DNA of 64,000 nucleotides from assembly GCF_003846135.1 (NCBI RefSeq), contig NZ_RHHM01000012.1, positions 88,649 through 152,648 of the forward strand, written 5' to 3'. This DNA is from Erwinia psidii (lineage in GTDB: Bacteria; Pseudomonadota; Gammaproteobacteria; Enterobacterales; Enterobacteriaceae). Shown one piece after another: positions 39,800 to 51,794 of the stretch. Every line of letters starts with the position of its first letter. The stretch's first letter is position 1. A program made the position numbers and the translations under genes. The notes beneath the pieces were generated by a model that was not told the origin of the DNA, did not search any database, and saw only the letters and a list, made by a program, of their open reading frames with translations.

Positions 39800-40025
39800 A
39801 GGTGTTTTCGGACCCTGCAAATAATGCTGTGTATCTGCCACCGCATTATGGGCGATCGTTCAGATGGTCACCGGGCGGTGGCCGGTGTGGATTGCGTAAC
39901 CCGCTCTTTAACGGCATCCGTGACTTCAGATATCAGCGCCTGAGACACATTTACGTCGTATCGTCACACAGCACTGTTTCAGACAAACCGCCGTTGCGGG
40001 TGTATGTGCCTTATACTGGCAAACA
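39800..40025 (-). pseudogene. Degenerate IS256-family transposase fragment
   Basis: On the minus strand 39868-39966 reads YDVNVSQALISEVTDAVKER then VTQSTPATAR and a stop. IS256-type transposases have YDADVSPALVSKVTDAV at the corresponding place. Just upstream in another frame, GTYTRNGGLSET resembles the family's KGMTTREI...LSE, so a frameshift separates them. The rest of the element is not recognisable. Confidence 0.6.
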
Positions 40026-40510
40026 CAATTTAAGTTACCGGTTTCCGGTCCTACTGACAGCGGACCGGGTAACTGCCACAGCGTATATTTTCAACATCTG
40101 TCTCAATCGTCGGATCATTTAAAACGTTGGCCTCATGTCGTCTGCTGCACTTTACATTTTTAATGTGCAGGAGTAACTAACAGTATATAGCAACTGGTTT
40201 TAAACAGGCCTGTGAAAAAAATCGTCAGACAGCGCACCGGGCTGATAGTGACTCAGAAGCGTCATTACCAGAAAATTTAAAAACACCATAATTAAGCAAG
40301 TTGTCTTACACTAAAAAATTAGCCATGGAATATTGTCTGCTATCTGACTGTACGTCATGGTGTTTATTAATTGTCCTGGTAAATGGACAATATTTAGTAT
40401 TGCACCGTTATAAAATCCTTCTTATGATCATTAGAAAGCGGTAAACAGAGAATGGCAATATTGAGCGATTAAATATATTTATTAATCTGGTCTGTAACCA
40501 AGGGTAAAAA
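40026..40510. other. Upstream region of the PTS island regulator
   Basis: About 480 bases, mostly AT-rich, with no recognised gene. The promoter of the regulator gene is expected here, but no clear box could be assigned. Confidence 0.4.
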
Positions 40511-42073
40511 ATGAATAAAATTACCTCACGACAACACAGATTATTACGGTTCCTGTTACAACAACAGAAATACACCACATTCCTGAATCTGGCAGAGCAT
40601 TTTTCCGTGTCAGAAAAAACCATTCAGCGCGATCTGAATATAATTAATAATTATCTCGCCGAGTGGAATGTTCGGGTGGATAAAAAAGTTGGGACGGGTG
40701 TTATGCTGGCGGCTGAGAATACAGTCGATCTTTTACAACTGGAACAGAAAATTAATGGAGAAAATGACGAGGTGGTTATTATGGGGCATGCCCGCCGGAT
40801 AAAAATAGCCTCTCAGTTATTGAGTGAAACCCCAAAAGAAACCTCAATCAACAAGCTTTCAGAGCGCTATTTTATTAGCAATGCTTCTATCGTTAATGAT
40901 TTAAAAATTATTGAACACTGGATAACCCCACTGGGATTACAGCTGATTCGCAGCCAAAGTGGCACCCATATTAAAGGTAGTGAAAATAATGTGCGCCAGG
41001 CGATGGCCGCACTGATTAACGAGCTGATGAATCACCAGATGCCAGGCACTGTGAACCATTCACGGCTGGATCCCAGCAGTCATAAAGCGTTAGTTCAGTA
41101 TTTTGGCGAGAACGATGTTACTTTTGTGCAGGCTATGTTACAGGAAATGGAACAGGCGCTGGCATACCCTTTGGGAGAGCCTTACTACATCAATATTTTT
41201 ACCCATATACTGATCATGATGTACCGCCGTACCAGGGGAAATTTACTGGATAATCCTGCCCATGCTTCCCGGCAGCATGTGGAAGATCCGGTATTTTCTG
41301 TCGCGGAGAAAATGGTGGTAAAAATCGAACAACATATTGGCTTACCATTACCTGAAGATGAGGTGTGGTTTATTTACCAATACATTATTTCATCCGGCAT
41401 ACTGGTCGTTGAAAATCACAACATCAGCTTATTGCATCCCGAACCTTTTAGCCATGAGACACGTGATATTACCCTGCATTTGGTGACGCGTTTTTCACAG
41501 TTAGTCAATATTGAGCTTGGTCAGGATCAACAACTATATGATGGGCTGACAGTGCATATACGGCCACTAATCAACAGGCTTCAATATAATATTATCATTC
41601 GTAACTTATTACTGGATGATATTAAAAATGAACTGCCAGATGTTTATCATCTCACCCGTATTGCCGTGGAAGATGTTTTTATCAGCTATACACATCGGGC
41701 AGTGTCGGATGATGAAGTGGGTTATCTGGCTGTGCATTTCCAGGCGGCTATTGAACGCCAAATTACCCACAAGCGTGTGTTGCTGGTGTGTTCTACTGGC
41801 GTAGGCACAGCACACTTGCTAAAAAGTCGCATTTTGCGGGCGTTTCCCGACTGGGAAATCGTTGCAGCGGTTCCCTCTGATATTTTGCAAAGCGCCAGTC
41901 GGCAACTGGCACCTGACCTGGTGATTTCAACTGTTCATGTGCCGGAGATTGAAACGCCAGTGGTGTATGTTACGGCGTTTCTTAATGATGCGGATCTTCA
42001 GCGGGTGACTGAAAAATTAATAACGGAGAAACTACATCAGGCCAGAAATGCATATGTTTTTACTCAATCTTAA
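40511..42073 (+). CDS. PRD-domain transcriptional regulator of a PTS operon
   Basis: A 520-residue BglG/MtlR-type regulator. Two N-terminal helix-turn-helix regions (about 1-60, with FSVSEKTIQRDLNIINNYL, and 100-150, with YFISNASIVNDLKIIEHWI) show DNA-binding rather than RNA-antiterminator type. Two PRD domains follow (about 165-400; candidate regulatory histidine in IFTHILIMMYRRTRG). The C-terminal EIIB-like domain starts KRVLLVCSTGVGTAHLLKSRI. The usual C-terminal EIIA domain is missing and is encoded separately by the next gene, 23 bases downstream. It probably activates the operon when not phosphorylated by its EIIA/EIIB. Confidence 0.9.
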   Translation: MNKITSRQHRLLRFLLQQQKYTTFLNLAEHFSVSEKTIQRDLNIINNYLAEWNVRVDKKVGTGVMLAAENTVDLLQLEQKINGENDEVVIMGHARRIKIASQLLSETPKETSINKLSERYFISNASIVNDLKIIEHWITPLGLQLIRSQSGTHIKGSENNVRQAMAALINELMNHQMPGTVNHSRLDPSSHKALVQYFGENDVTFVQAMLQEMEQALAYPLGEPYYINIFTHILIMMYRRTRGNLLDNPAHASRQHVEDPVFSVAEKMVVKIEQHIGLPLPEDEVWFIYQYIISSGILVVENHNISLLHPEPFSHETRDITLHLVTRFSQLVNIELGQDQQLYDGLTVHIRPLINRLQYNIIIRNLLLDDIKNELPDVYHLTRIAVEDVFISYTHRAVSDDEVGYLAVHFQAAIERQITHKRVLLVCSTGVGTAHLLKSRILRAFPDWEIVAAVPSDILQSASRQLAPDLVISTVHVPEIETPVVYVTAFLNDADLQRVTEKLITEKLHQARNAYVFTQS

Positions 42074-42096
42074 CTCGACGTCAGTAAAGGTGGTTT

Positions 42097-42552
42097 ATGA
42101 ATATTACAGAAATACTTAATGCAAGAAATGTGAAATTAAATATGGTTGCCAGAAATAAAAAACAAGCAATTGAAGAGTTAACGGACTTATTATTGCAGGA
42201 TGGTTCTGTGACTAACCGGGATGACTTTATTCGTGATGTCTGGCGACGCGAGGCTCAGGGGTCGACCGGATTTGAAAACCATATTGCGATCCCACATGGT
42301 AAATCATCGGCAGTAAGCCATACTACATTGGCCATAGGACGTACCCAACATGAAATACCTTGGGAAAGCCTGGATGGCAGTGATATCCGCTGCATTATTT
42401 TATTTGCTGTTCGCCTGGAGGATCAAAATACACCTCATATTCGTTTATTAACCCAGGTTTCCAGTGCACTGGCAGATGATAAAGTGATAGCCTCATTACT
42501 GGTGGAGAATAACCCGGAAAATATTATCAATATATTCAGTAAGTATGCCTGA
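42097..42552 (+). CDS. PTS sugar transporter EIIA (fructose/mannitol type)
   Basis: A 151-residue phosphocarrier that passes phosphate from HPr to EIIB. The active histidine is His67 in HIAIPHGKSSAV. Length and fold signature (RRE..GSTGFENHIAIPHG) match the fructose-specific EIIA family. AAAGGTGG precedes the ATG. Part of the regulator-EIIA-EIIB-EIIC set. Confidence 0.93.
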   Translation: MNITEILNARNVKLNMVARNKKQAIEELTDLLLQDGSVTNRDDFIRDVWRREAQGSTGFENHIAIPHGKSSAVSHTTLAIGRTQHEIPWESLDGSDIRCIILFAVRLEDQNTPHIRLLTQVSSALADDKVIASLLVENNPENIINIFSKYA

Positions 42553-42632
42553 ATATATTTAATGCTAATTTATCTCTGTTCAGACTGGTTTTTGCCAGCT
42601 ACAGGAATCATGAACTAATTATCGGGGGTATT

Positions 42633-42944
42633 ATGAATATTGTCGGCGTTTCAGCATGTACGGTTGGAATTGCACATACTTATATTGCACAAAAGAAAAT
42701 TGAAGCAGCAGCAAAAAAAGCCGGGGATAATGTAAAAATAGAGACTCAGGGAACGATTGGCATTGAGAATGCTTTGACCGACGAGGAAATTTCACAGGCC
42801 GATGTGGTCCTGCTGGCTGTTGATGTGAATATTTCCGGCGAACAGCGATTCATCGGTAAGAAAGTTGTTAAAGTGACCACGGAAACGGCAATTAAATCAC
42901 CAAATAAACTGATCGAGAAATTACACGAATTAGTTAATAAATAA
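42633..42944 (+). CDS. PTS sugar transporter EIIB (fructose type)
   Basis: 103 residues. The phosphocysteine is Cys9 in MNIVGVSACTVGIAHTYIAQ, the fructose-family P-loop (ACPTGIAHT in FruA, with a changed middle residue here). ADVVLLAVDVNISGEQRF is also typical. Receives phosphate from EIIA and gives it to the sugar in EIIC. Confidence 0.93.
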   Translation: MNIVGVSACTVGIAHTYIAQKKIEAAAKKAGDNVKIETQGTIGIENALTDEEISQADVVLLAVDVNISGEQRFIGKKVVKVTTETAIKSPNKLIEKLHELVNK

Positions 42945-42986
42945 TTTAACACTAAGCGTTATTGAAAAATAACTAAGGATTTATTC

Positions 42987-44093
42987 ATGAGAATTGCAGG
43001 CATATGGCAGGCAGCAAATCCGAAAGGTCATCTGCTTACCGCTATCTCATTCCTGATTCCTGTTGTCTGTGGTGCCGGCTTTATTATTGCTATCGGTATG
43101 GCTTTTGGAGGGACAGTACAGGATGTGCTGGTACCCGGCAAATTTGATTTGTGGCAGGTGTTAACCACTCTGGGAGCAAAAGCGCTCGGACTTTTACCGG
43201 TTGTGATTGCGTGTGGGATTTCCGGTTCGATTGCCGGTAAGCCAGGCATTGCACCAGGCTTTATTGTCGGTCTGGCGGCGAACTCTGTCAGTGCCGGATT
43301 TATAGGTGGCATGATCGGTGGTTATCTTTCCGGTTATATCGCACTGGCTATCATTAAAAATGTTAAGGTACCCGGCTGGGCGAAAGGATTAATGCCAACA
43401 TTGATTGTTCCTTTTTTCGCATCCATTATCAGCGGTCTGACCATGGTTTATATTATTGGCATCCCTGTTGGTATATTTACCGATGCGTTGACCTCTTTTT
43501 TGAGGAGCATGGGCACCTCGTCTAATCTGATTGCCGGCGCAGTTATTGGGGCTCTGTGTATTGTTGATTTTGGTGGCCCCATCAATAAGACATGCTTTGC
43601 ATTTGTTTTGACGCTTCAGGCTCAGGGGATTAATGAACCCATTACAGCACTTCAGTTAGTCAATACTGCGACACCGATCGGCTTTGGATTAGCCTGGTTT
43701 ATTGCCCGTCTGCTGCGGAAGAATATTTACAACAAGGAAGAAATCGAAACGCTAAAATCGGCTGTCCCTATGGGCATAGTCAATATCGTTGAGGGCGCTA
43801 TCCCAATTGTTATGAACGATATCGTTCGTGGTATCGCTGCTGCCGCAATCGGCGGAGCCTGTGGTGGTGCGGTCACCATGGTGTATGGTGCTGACGCGAC
43901 TGTCCCTTTTGGTGGCGTCCTGATGATCCCAACGATGTCGCATCCGATGGCCGGCGTTATGGCATTGCTGGTCAATATTTTTGTCACTGGCATGGTGTAT
44001 GCGGTTATCAAAAAAGAAGTTCCTCGTGATGTTATTACCGATACCGATAAGCAAGAGGAAGATATCAAAATGGATGATATTAAAATCTACTGA
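42987..44093 (+). CDS. PTS sugar transporter EIIC (fructose type)
   Basis: A 368-residue inner-membrane permease with about 9-10 hydrophobic segments. Fructose-family landmarks are IAGKPGIAPGFIVGLAA, IVDFGGPINKTCF and VEGAIPIVMNDIVR. FruA-type EIIC usually has GGPVNK and EGAIPFA; the EGAIPIVMND variant suggests a related but different sugar. The tail is short and acidic. Confidence 0.92.
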   Translation: MRIAGIWQAANPKGHLLTAISFLIPVVCGAGFIIAIGMAFGGTVQDVLVPGKFDLWQVLTTLGAKALGLLPVVIACGISGSIAGKPGIAPGFIVGLAANSVSAGFIGGMIGGYLSGYIALAIIKNVKVPGWAKGLMPTLIVPFFASIISGLTMVYIIGIPVGIFTDALTSFLRSMGTSSNLIAGAVIGALCIVDFGGPINKTCFAFVLTLQAQGINEPITALQLVNTATPIGFGLAWFIARLLRKNIYNKEEIETLKSAVPMGIVNIVEGAIPIVMNDIVRGIAAAAIGGACGGAVTMVYGADATVPFGGVLMIPTMSHPMAGVMALLVNIFVTGMVYAVIKKEVPRDVITDTDKQEEDIKMDDIKIY

Positions 44094-44462
44094 CGTCTGC
44101 TCCATTATTGCCTGACGCATTTATATCAGCACGTTAAGGTGCTATCTGATAATCACCGGCATTATTGACAGGTTAACGGCTGTGGCTGTTGCTTGCGGTG
44201 AATATCCGGGAGGCGACAATATCTTAAAAAGGTGTTATGCCACTATCGGGTTAAAAGGGCATGGGATGAACTGCCGGGCGTTTTTTCTCAGGGGATGCTG
44301 TCTCCGTTCTGCCTGATATTTCTTCTCTGTTAATCACAAATACGGCACCTGATGTAACAACGTTTGATAACGCGGATATTGCTGTCACTGGTACAGTGAC
44401 CTGATATATAACCGCTCCGTTTTTCCAGGTGATTCGGCATAAAATTTATTAAGGATACGGCC
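44094..44462 (+). other. 369-base gap within the PTS island
   Basis: No intact gene. One frame between stops at about 44269 and 44402 reads VLPDISSLLITNTAPDVTTF near its end, with no start or ribosome site; it could be the tail of a decayed gene. The downstream epimerase has its own AAGGAT ribosome site. Confidence 0.35.
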
Positions 44463-45146
44463 ATGAGAGCGAAATTTTCTCCATCACTGATGTGTATGGA
44501 TTTGACTCTGTTTAAAGAGCAGATCACCGCAATGAATTCAAAAGCAGATTTTTATCACGTTGATATTATGGATGGAAGTTATGTTCGTAACATTACGTTA
44601 TCGCCATTCTTTATCGAAAATCTCAGAAGAATAACCAGAGTTCCCATTGATGTTCATCTTATGGTGAATCACCCTGAGGATATTATTCCTCTGTGTCTGG
44701 ATGCCGGGGCAGATATCATCAGTTTCCACCCGGAAACTGCCGGTAATAAAATATTCCGCTTACTGAATACAATAAAGAATGCAGGCAGGAGATGCGGTGT
44801 CGTTCTTAACCCTGCAACCCCCGTGGAAAGTATTAAAGAATATGCCCATCTGCTTGATAAAATCACCGTTATGTCAGTAGAACCGGGATTTGCCGGGCAG
44901 GAATTTATTCCCGGAACACTGAATAAGATCAAACAACTGATTAGCATGCGAGAAGAGAACGGACACCATTATCTGACGGAAATCGATGGGGCATGTAACG
45001 AAAAGACGTTCAGACAGATATCGGAATCTGGCGTTGATGTTTATATTGTCGGGGCATCGGGATTATTTTCATTAGATAAAGAGGTAAGCCAGGCCTGGAA
45101 TAAGATGATTGACATCTACACCCGCGAAACAGTCACCTTTTCATGA
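44463..45146 (+). CDS. Ribulose-phosphate/allulose-6-phosphate 3-epimerase family protein (AlsE-like)
   Basis: A TIM-barrel sugar-phosphate 3-epimerase, 227 residues. SPSLMCMDLTLFKEQI is closer to AlsE (D-allulose-6-P epimerase) than to Rpe. Metal-ligand motifs are visible: HVDIMDGSYV (His, Asp), DVHLMVNHPEDI (His), and EIDGACNEKT (Asp). MSVEPGFAGQEFIPGTLNKI is the phosphate-side loop. Its position after a fructose-type PTS suggests it epimerises the imported ketohexose-phosphate to fructose-6-phosphate; the substrate is inferred. Confidence 0.88.
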   Translation: MRAKFSPSLMCMDLTLFKEQITAMNSKADFYHVDIMDGSYVRNITLSPFFIENLRRITRVPIDVHLMVNHPEDIIPLCLDAGADIISFHPETAGNKIFRLLNTIKNAGRRCGVVLNPATPVESIKEYAHLLDKITVMSVEPGFAGQEFIPGTLNKIKQLISMREENGHHYLTEIDGACNEKTFRQISESGVDVYIVGASGLFSLDKEVSQAWNKMIDIYTRETVTFS

Positions 45147-45521
45147 CTAAGGCGTCTCTCTGCGAGATGAAAGTGTTGAGATTAGCAACGCTGCGATCTT
45201 TGTAAAAGTGCTGTATTTTTGACGCCGGCCAGGGATGATGCATGTCTGAATCTGCCTGGAACCGTGGGGAACAGGCCCGTCAACCTTTTATAAGAAAGCG
45301 CTAAATAACCGCGTTTGCTACCGCTACAGTAACCGGTTTTGGAATCTGTCCAGTCAGAAGTGAAGGCCCGCAAGTCCATATGGTGACCGGATTTCTTACC
45401 TCCAGAGCAGCAACCCTTGGCAAAAAGTGGAGCACCGTTGCGCGCAGCTATTCAGCGAAGGGAAGTAAGCGCCCGGCGATCACCCCATCATTTGGTTGTC
45501 ACCACATAATGCATCAATAAA
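45147..45521. other. Gap between epimerase gene and valS terminator
   Basis: No recognised gene. A minus-strand frame (about 45182-45425) is open and Ser/Gly/Lys-rich (GCCSGGKKSGHHMDLRAF) but has no ribosome site and matches nothing I know. Probably decayed DNA. Confidence 0.35.
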
Positions 45522-45549
45522 AAAACCCGGCGAGACGCTCTCAACCGGG
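45522..45549 (-). terminator. valS rho-independent terminator
   Basis: On the minus strand CCCGG, TT, GAGA-GCG-TCTC, G, CCGGG, then a run of T (seven A at 45519-45525 on the plus strand). The compound stem lies 24 bases after the valS stop. Confidence 0.88.
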
Positions 45550-45572
45550 CCTTGTTGCAGGGTGATAACTGC

Positions 45573-48428
45573 TTAAAGCGCTGCGATAACCGCCTGCTGC
45601 TCAATCAGTTTTACTTTCGCCTGTTCAAACCCGGTCATACGCTCACGCTCTTTCGCCACAACGTCCGCAGGTGCGCGGGAGACAAAACCTTCATTTGAAA
45701 GCTTACTTTCGATCTTGCCGATTTCCACTTCCAGTTTGGCTACTTCTTTCGCCAGACGCTCCAGTTCGGCCGTTTTGTCCACCAGGCCTGCCATCGGGAT
45801 CAGCAGCTCCGCACCGTCGATGATTTTGGTGACAGAAACCGGACCTTTCTCGTTCGCCGCCAGACAGGTGAGGCTCTCCAGACGCGCCAGCGTTTTCAGG
45901 AAGTTGTGGTTGTCGTTGACACGACGAACCACCTCAGCACTTGAGCCGCGTAACAGCACATCCAGCGGTTTGGCTGGCGACAGATTCATCTCCGCACGGA
46001 TATTGCGCACGGCAACGATAGCCTGCTTCAACCATTCAGTATCATTGAGCGCGGCGTCATCCACCTGTGCCGCGTCCCAGGCTGGTATCGGCTGTAACAT
46101 GATGGTGTCGCCAGTGATGCCTTTTAACACCTTAACGCGTTGCCAGATGGTTTCGGTGATAAACGGAATGACTGGATGCGCCAGACGTAACAGCGCTTCC
46201 AGCACCTCTACCAGCGTGTTGCGCGTGCCGCGCAGCTCTGCTGCCGAACCGCTGTTCATTACCGGTTTGGTCAGCTCCAGATACCAGTCACAGAACTGAT
46301 TCCAGGTGAACTCATACAAAATGTTCGCAGCAATATCAAAACGATAGCTGTCCAGCGCGTCGCGGTATGCTTTCACCGTCCGGTTGAACTCGGCACGGAT
46401 CCAGCGATCGGCCAGCGACAGCACCTTTTCACCGCCGTTGAAACCGCAATCCTGATCTTCGGTGTTCATCAGCACGAAGCGGCTGGCGTTCCACAACTTA
46501 TTACAGAAGTTGCGATAGCCTTCCAGTCGTTTCATGTCCCAGTTGATGTCGCGGCCGGTCGAGGCCAGCGCCGCCAGCGTGAAGCGCAGGGCATCGGTGC
46601 CGTGCGGTTCAATGCCGTTCGGGAACTGTTTCTCAGTGCGCTTACGGATTTTCTCCGCCAGCTGTGGTTGCATCATGTTGCCGGTACGTTTCTCCAGCAA
46701 ATCTTCCAGCGAAATGCCGTCGACCATATCCAGCGGATCGATGACGTTGCCTTTTGATTTCGACATTTTCTGACCTTCCTCATCGCGGATCAGACCGGTC
46801 ATGTAGACGGTCTTAAACGGCACCTGAGGTTTGCCGTCTTCATCTTTGATAAAGTGCATGGTCAGCATGATCATGCGGGCTATCCAGAAGAAGATGATGT
46901 CAAAGCCGCTGACCAGTACGCTGGTGGGATGGAAGGTGCTCAGGTCCGGCGTTTTTTCAGGCCAGCCCAGCGTGGAGAAGGTCCACAGGCCGGAGGAGAA
47001 CCAGGTATCCAGCACGTCTTCGTCCTGGTTCAGCACCACGTCGGCAGCCAGATTGTTTTCAGCACGCACTTCTTCTTCGCTACGACCAACATAGACGTTG
47101 CCCGCGGCATCATACCAGGCCGGAATGCGGTGTCCCCACCACAGCTGGCGGGAAATACACCAGTCCTGAATATCACGCATCCAGGAGAAGTACATGTTTT
47201 CGTACTGCTTCGGGACAAACTGGATATCACCCTGTTCAACGGCTTCCACCGCCACTTTGGCCAGCGGCGCGGTGCGCACATACCACTGGTCGGTCAGCAT
47301 AGGTTCAATCACCACCCCGCCACGGTCGCCGTAGGGCACGGTCAGGTCGTGCGGCTTTACTTCGGCCAGCAAACCCAGTGCGTCCACCGCTGCCACAATG
47401 GCTTTACGGGCAGCGAAACGCTCCAGTTTCTGGAATTCAGCTGGGATCGTCGCATCGTAAATATCAGAGTCTTCGCCGTTGCAGTCGTATACCTGGGCCA
47501 CGTCACGGATATCACCGTCGAAGGTCAGAATATTGATCATCGGCAACTTGTGACGGCGGCCCACTTCATAGTCGTTGAAGTCGTGCGCCGGGGTGATTTT
47601 CACGCAGCCGGTGCCTTTCTCCATATCGGCATGTTCGTCGCCGACAATCGGAATACGGCGGTTTACAAACGGCAGCAGCACAAACTTGCCAATCAAATCC
47701 TGGTAACGTGGATCGTTCGGGTTGACCGCCACGCCAGTATCACCGAGTACGGTTTCGGGACGGGTGGTTGCCACCACCAGATAATCTTTGCCATCGGCAG
47801 TTTTCGCGCCATCGGCCAGTGGATAGCGGATATGCCACATGGCGCCTTTGGACTCGCGGTTTTCCACTTCCAGATCGGAAATCGCCGTGCGCAGTTTGGG
47901 ATCCCAGTTTACCAGGCGCTTGCCACGGTAAATCAGATCCTCTTTATAGAGTCGAACAAAGACTTCTTTTACGGCGTTGGAAAGGCCTTCATCCATGGTG
48001 AAGCGTTCCCGCTCCCAGTCCACGGAGTTACCAAGGCGGCGCATCTGACGGGTGATGGTGCCGCCTGATTCTGCTTTCCACTGCCAGATTTTCTCGATAA
48101 ACGCATCGCGACCGTAATCCTGGCGCGTTTTGCCTTCTTCAGCCGCGATTTTGCGTTCAACCACCATTTGGGTGGCGATACCTGCATGGTCAGTCCCCGC
48201 CTGCCACAGGGTGTTTTTCCCCTGCATACGCTGGTAGCGGATCATGGTGTCCATGATGGTTTGCTGGAAGGCGTGACCCATATGCAAGCTGCCGGTAACG
48301 TTCGGCGGCGGGATCATAATGCAGAAGCTCTCCTGGCTGGTGTCACCATTAGGCTTAAACCAGCCCTGCCGTTCCCAGTGTTCGTAAAGCGGCTGCTCGA
48401 TATCTTGCGGGTTATATGTCTTTTCCAT
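45573..48428 (-). CDS. valS: Valyl-tRNA synthetase
   Basis: Class I aminoacyl-tRNA synthetase charging tRNA-Val, with an editing domain that removes Thr. 951 residues, as in E. coli. HIGH-type motif in [20 protein letters not shown] in [14 protein letters not shown]; editing domain with [11 protein letters not shown]. The C-terminal arm is a coiled coil ([19 protein letters not shown]). holC ends 5 bases upstream; pepA-holC-valS form an operon. Confidence 0.98.
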   Translation of the reverse strand: MEKTYNPQDIEQPLYEHWERQGWFKPNGDTSQESFCIMIPPPNVTGSLHMGHAFQQTIMDTMIRYQRMQGKNTLWQAGTDHAGIATQMVVERKIAAEEGKTRQDYGRDAFIEKIWQWKAESGGTITRQMRRLGNSVDWERERFTMDEGLSNAVKEVFVRLYKEDLIYRGKRLVNWDPKLRTAISDLEVENRESKGAMWHIRYPLADGAKTADGKDYLVVATTRPETVLGDTGVAVNPNDPRYQDLIGKFVLLPFVNRRIPIVGDEHADMEKGTGCVKITPAHDFNDYEVGRRHKLPMINILTFDGDIRDVAQVYDCNGEDSDIYDATIPAEFQKLERFAARKAIVAAVDALGLLAEVKPHDLTVPYGDRGGVVIEPMLTDQWYVRTAPLAKVAVEAVEQGDIQFVPKQYENMYFSWMRDIQDWCISRQLWWGHRIPAWYDAAGNVYVGRSEEEVRAENNLAADVVLNQDEDVLDTWFSSGLWTFSTLGWPEKTPDLSTFHPTSVLVSGFDIIFFWIARMIMLTMHFIKDEDGKPQVPFKTVYMTGLIRDEEGQKMSKSKGNVIDPLDMVDGISLEDLLEKRTGNMMQPQLAEKIRKRTEKQFPNGIEPHGTDALRFTLAALASTGRDINWDMKRLEGYRNFCNKLWNASRFVLMNTEDQDCGFNGGEKVLSLADRWIRAEFNRTVKAYRDALDSYRFDIAANILYEFTWNQFCDWYLELTKPVMNSGSAAELRGTRNTLVEVLEALLRLAHPVIPFITETIWQRVKVLKGITGDTIMLQPIPAWDAAQVDDAALNDTEWLKQAIVAVRNIRAEMNLSPAKPLDVLLRGSSAEVVRRVNDNHNFLKTLARLESLTCLAANEKGPVSVTKIIDGAELLIPMAGLVDKTAELERLAKEVAKLEVEIGKIESKLSNEGFVSRAPADVVAKERERMTGFEQAKVKLIEQQAVIAAL

Positions 48429-48433
48429 TTCTG

Positions 48434-48889
48434 CTATGTCGTTGGGGGCGTCGGCGTTGCCGTATTCAAGAGGAATCCAACGCTGCGATACGCTTTGTAG
48501 CGGTCGCGCGCCAGCTGTTTCAAAGATGCTTCATAGGGCACGAAGTCTATCACTTCATGGAAAGCGGTAGCAAAATCTGCAAACTGTGGTAGCAGACTGA
48601 TCAGCAAATCTCGCGGCGCGTTACCCCGGCGCTGTGGCCAGGCCAGTTCCACCGGCGCGCCGTATTTTGGCCCTTCACCGGCAAGGTTATGTGGCACAAA
48701 GGCGCTGGCGGGGCGCTGCCATAAAGCTTCATCAAGGCGGATTGCCTGTGCTTCATCTTCACAGGCAATCAGCACCCGCGCACCACTTCGCCAGCGTGCC
48801 TCAGCCAGATCGCAGACCAGCGCCTCAAGGGCGCTGATCCCGCCCACCGGCGTATCGGTTTCCAGAAGCCAGAAGGTGGCGGTTTTCAT
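48434..48889 (-). CDS. holC: DNA polymerase III chi subunit
   Basis: Chi links the clamp loader to SSB-coated DNA. 151 residues; [36 protein letters not shown] and DFVPYE match the family. The tail (ATPTPPTT) is a little longer than in E. coli. Three bases separate it from pepA. Confidence 0.96.
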   Translation of the reverse strand: MKTATFWLLETDTPVGGISALEALVCDLAEARWRSGARVLIACEDEAQAIRLDEALWQRPASAFVPHNLAGEGPKYGAPVELAWPQRRGNAPRDLLISLLPQFADFATAFHEVIDFVPYEASLKQLARDRYKAYRSVGFLLNTATPTPPTT

Positions 48890-48892
48890 TGA

Positions 48893-50419
<1,527 letters not shown>

Positions 50420-50693
50420 TTAAAGACAACAGCGTTTGCTGCGGCTAGAATGTGACGCTTGTGTTGTCCGTGCAATACCGGGCAACATGCCGTTAGCATA
50501 ACGAGTATCAGATTTGGTTTCGGGTGATTATCCTGAATTTACATCGGATAAAATAATTTTTTACATCACCAGAACACGATTATTGTCATACTAACTTAGC
50601 TATGACCGTTGCCATCACTAAGAAAAATGGCGTATAAGCGATGAAACTAGCTATTTTCCCGCAAAAAGACAAGTTTTCACAGGCGTACTCAGT

Positions 50694-51794
50694 GTGATCA
50701 TCATTAGATATCTGGTTAGGGAAACCCTCAAAAGCCAGCTGGCAATCCTGTTTATCCTGTTACTCATCTTCTTTTGTCAGAAGCTGGTCAGGATCCTGGG
50801 TGCGGCAGCGGATGGTGAGATCCCCACAAATTTAGTTCTGACATTATTAGGCCTTGGCGTTCCCGATATGGCACAGCTGATCCTGCCACTCAGCCTGTTT
50901 CTGGCCATTTTAATGACGCTTGGGCGGCTGTACACGGAGAGTGAAATTACCGTGATGCATGCCTGTGGCCTGGGCAAGTCGGTACTGGTCAAGGCGGCGA
51001 TGGTGTTGATGCTGTTTACCGCGGTAGTGGCGGCGGCTAACGTTGCCTGGCTGGGACCGTGGTCGGCGCGCTACCAAAATGAGGTGACGAAAAACGCCAA
51101 GGCTAACCCAGGGGCCGCCGCACTGGCCGCTGGGCAATTCCAGCAGTCTGGCGATGGTCAGTCGGTGATGTTTATCGAAAACGTGAAAGGGAATGATTTT
51201 GGTAATGTCTTTCTGGCACAGCTCCGGCCCAAGGGCAATGCCCGCCCGTCGGTGGTGCTGGCTGACAAAGGCCATATGAGCCAGCGCGCTGATGGCTCTC
51301 AGATTGTCACTCTGGATAAAGGGACGCGCTTTGAAGGTACGGCGATGCTGCGTGATTTCCGCATTACCGATTTTGAAAACTACCAGGCGATTATTGGTCA
51401 TCAGGAAGTGATACTGGACCCTAATGATGCTCAGCAGATGGGGTTCAGCGCATTGCGACATTCCCAAAATCCTGAGTTCATTAGTGAACTGCACTGGCGC
51501 TTTACCCTTATTTTCTCTGTACTGGTGATGGCGCTGATGGTGGTGCCGTTGAGCGTGGTCAACCCGCGTCAGGGTCGCGTCCTGTCAATGGTGCCCGCCA
51601 TGTTGTTGTATCTGGTCTTCTTCCTGCTGCAAAGTTCGCTGCGTTCCAGCGGTTCAAAAGGACGCCTCGATCCCGCTGTCTGGATGTGGGTGGTAAACCT
51701 TGGCTATCTGGCGCTGGCAGTGATGCTTAATCTGTGGGATACCGTGCCGTTGAGGCGTATTCGCGCCCGCTTCAGTAAGGGAGGCTCAGTCTGA
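50694..51794 (+). CDS. lptF: LPS export ABC transporter permease LptF
   Basis: Inner-membrane permease of LptB2FG, which extracts LPS for transport to the outer membrane. GTG start (MIIIRYLVRETLKSQLAILF), 366 residues, identical in length to E. coli. Transmembrane segments at both ends flank a periplasmic jellyroll domain (FIENVKG...DFRITDF). VVPLSVVNPRQGRVLSMVPA is a family signature. The stop overlaps the lptG ATG. Confidence 0.97.
   Translation: MIIIRYLVRETLKSQLAILFILLLIFFCQKLVRILGAAADGEIPTNLVLTLLGLGVPDMAQLILPLSLFLAILMTLGRLYTESEITVMHACGLGKSVLVKAAMVLMLFTAVVAAANVAWLGPWSARYQNEVTKNAKANPGAAALAAGQFQQSGDGQSVMFIENVKGNDFGNVFLAQLRPKGNARPSVVLADKGHMSQRADGSQIVTLDKGTRFEGTAMLRDFRITDFENYQAIIGHQEVILDPNDAQQMGFSALRHSQNPEFISELHWRFTLIFSVLVMALMVVPLSVVNPRQGRVLSMVPAMLLYLVFFLLQSSLRSSGSKGRLDPAVWMWVVNLGYLALAVMLNLWDTVPLRRIRARFSKGGSV

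Noticed and set aside
46854..48068. 404-codon open frame on the plus strand
   Set aside because: It lies fully antisense to valS, has His/Val/Gly-rich shadow composition and no ribosome site; valS is unmistakable on the other strand.
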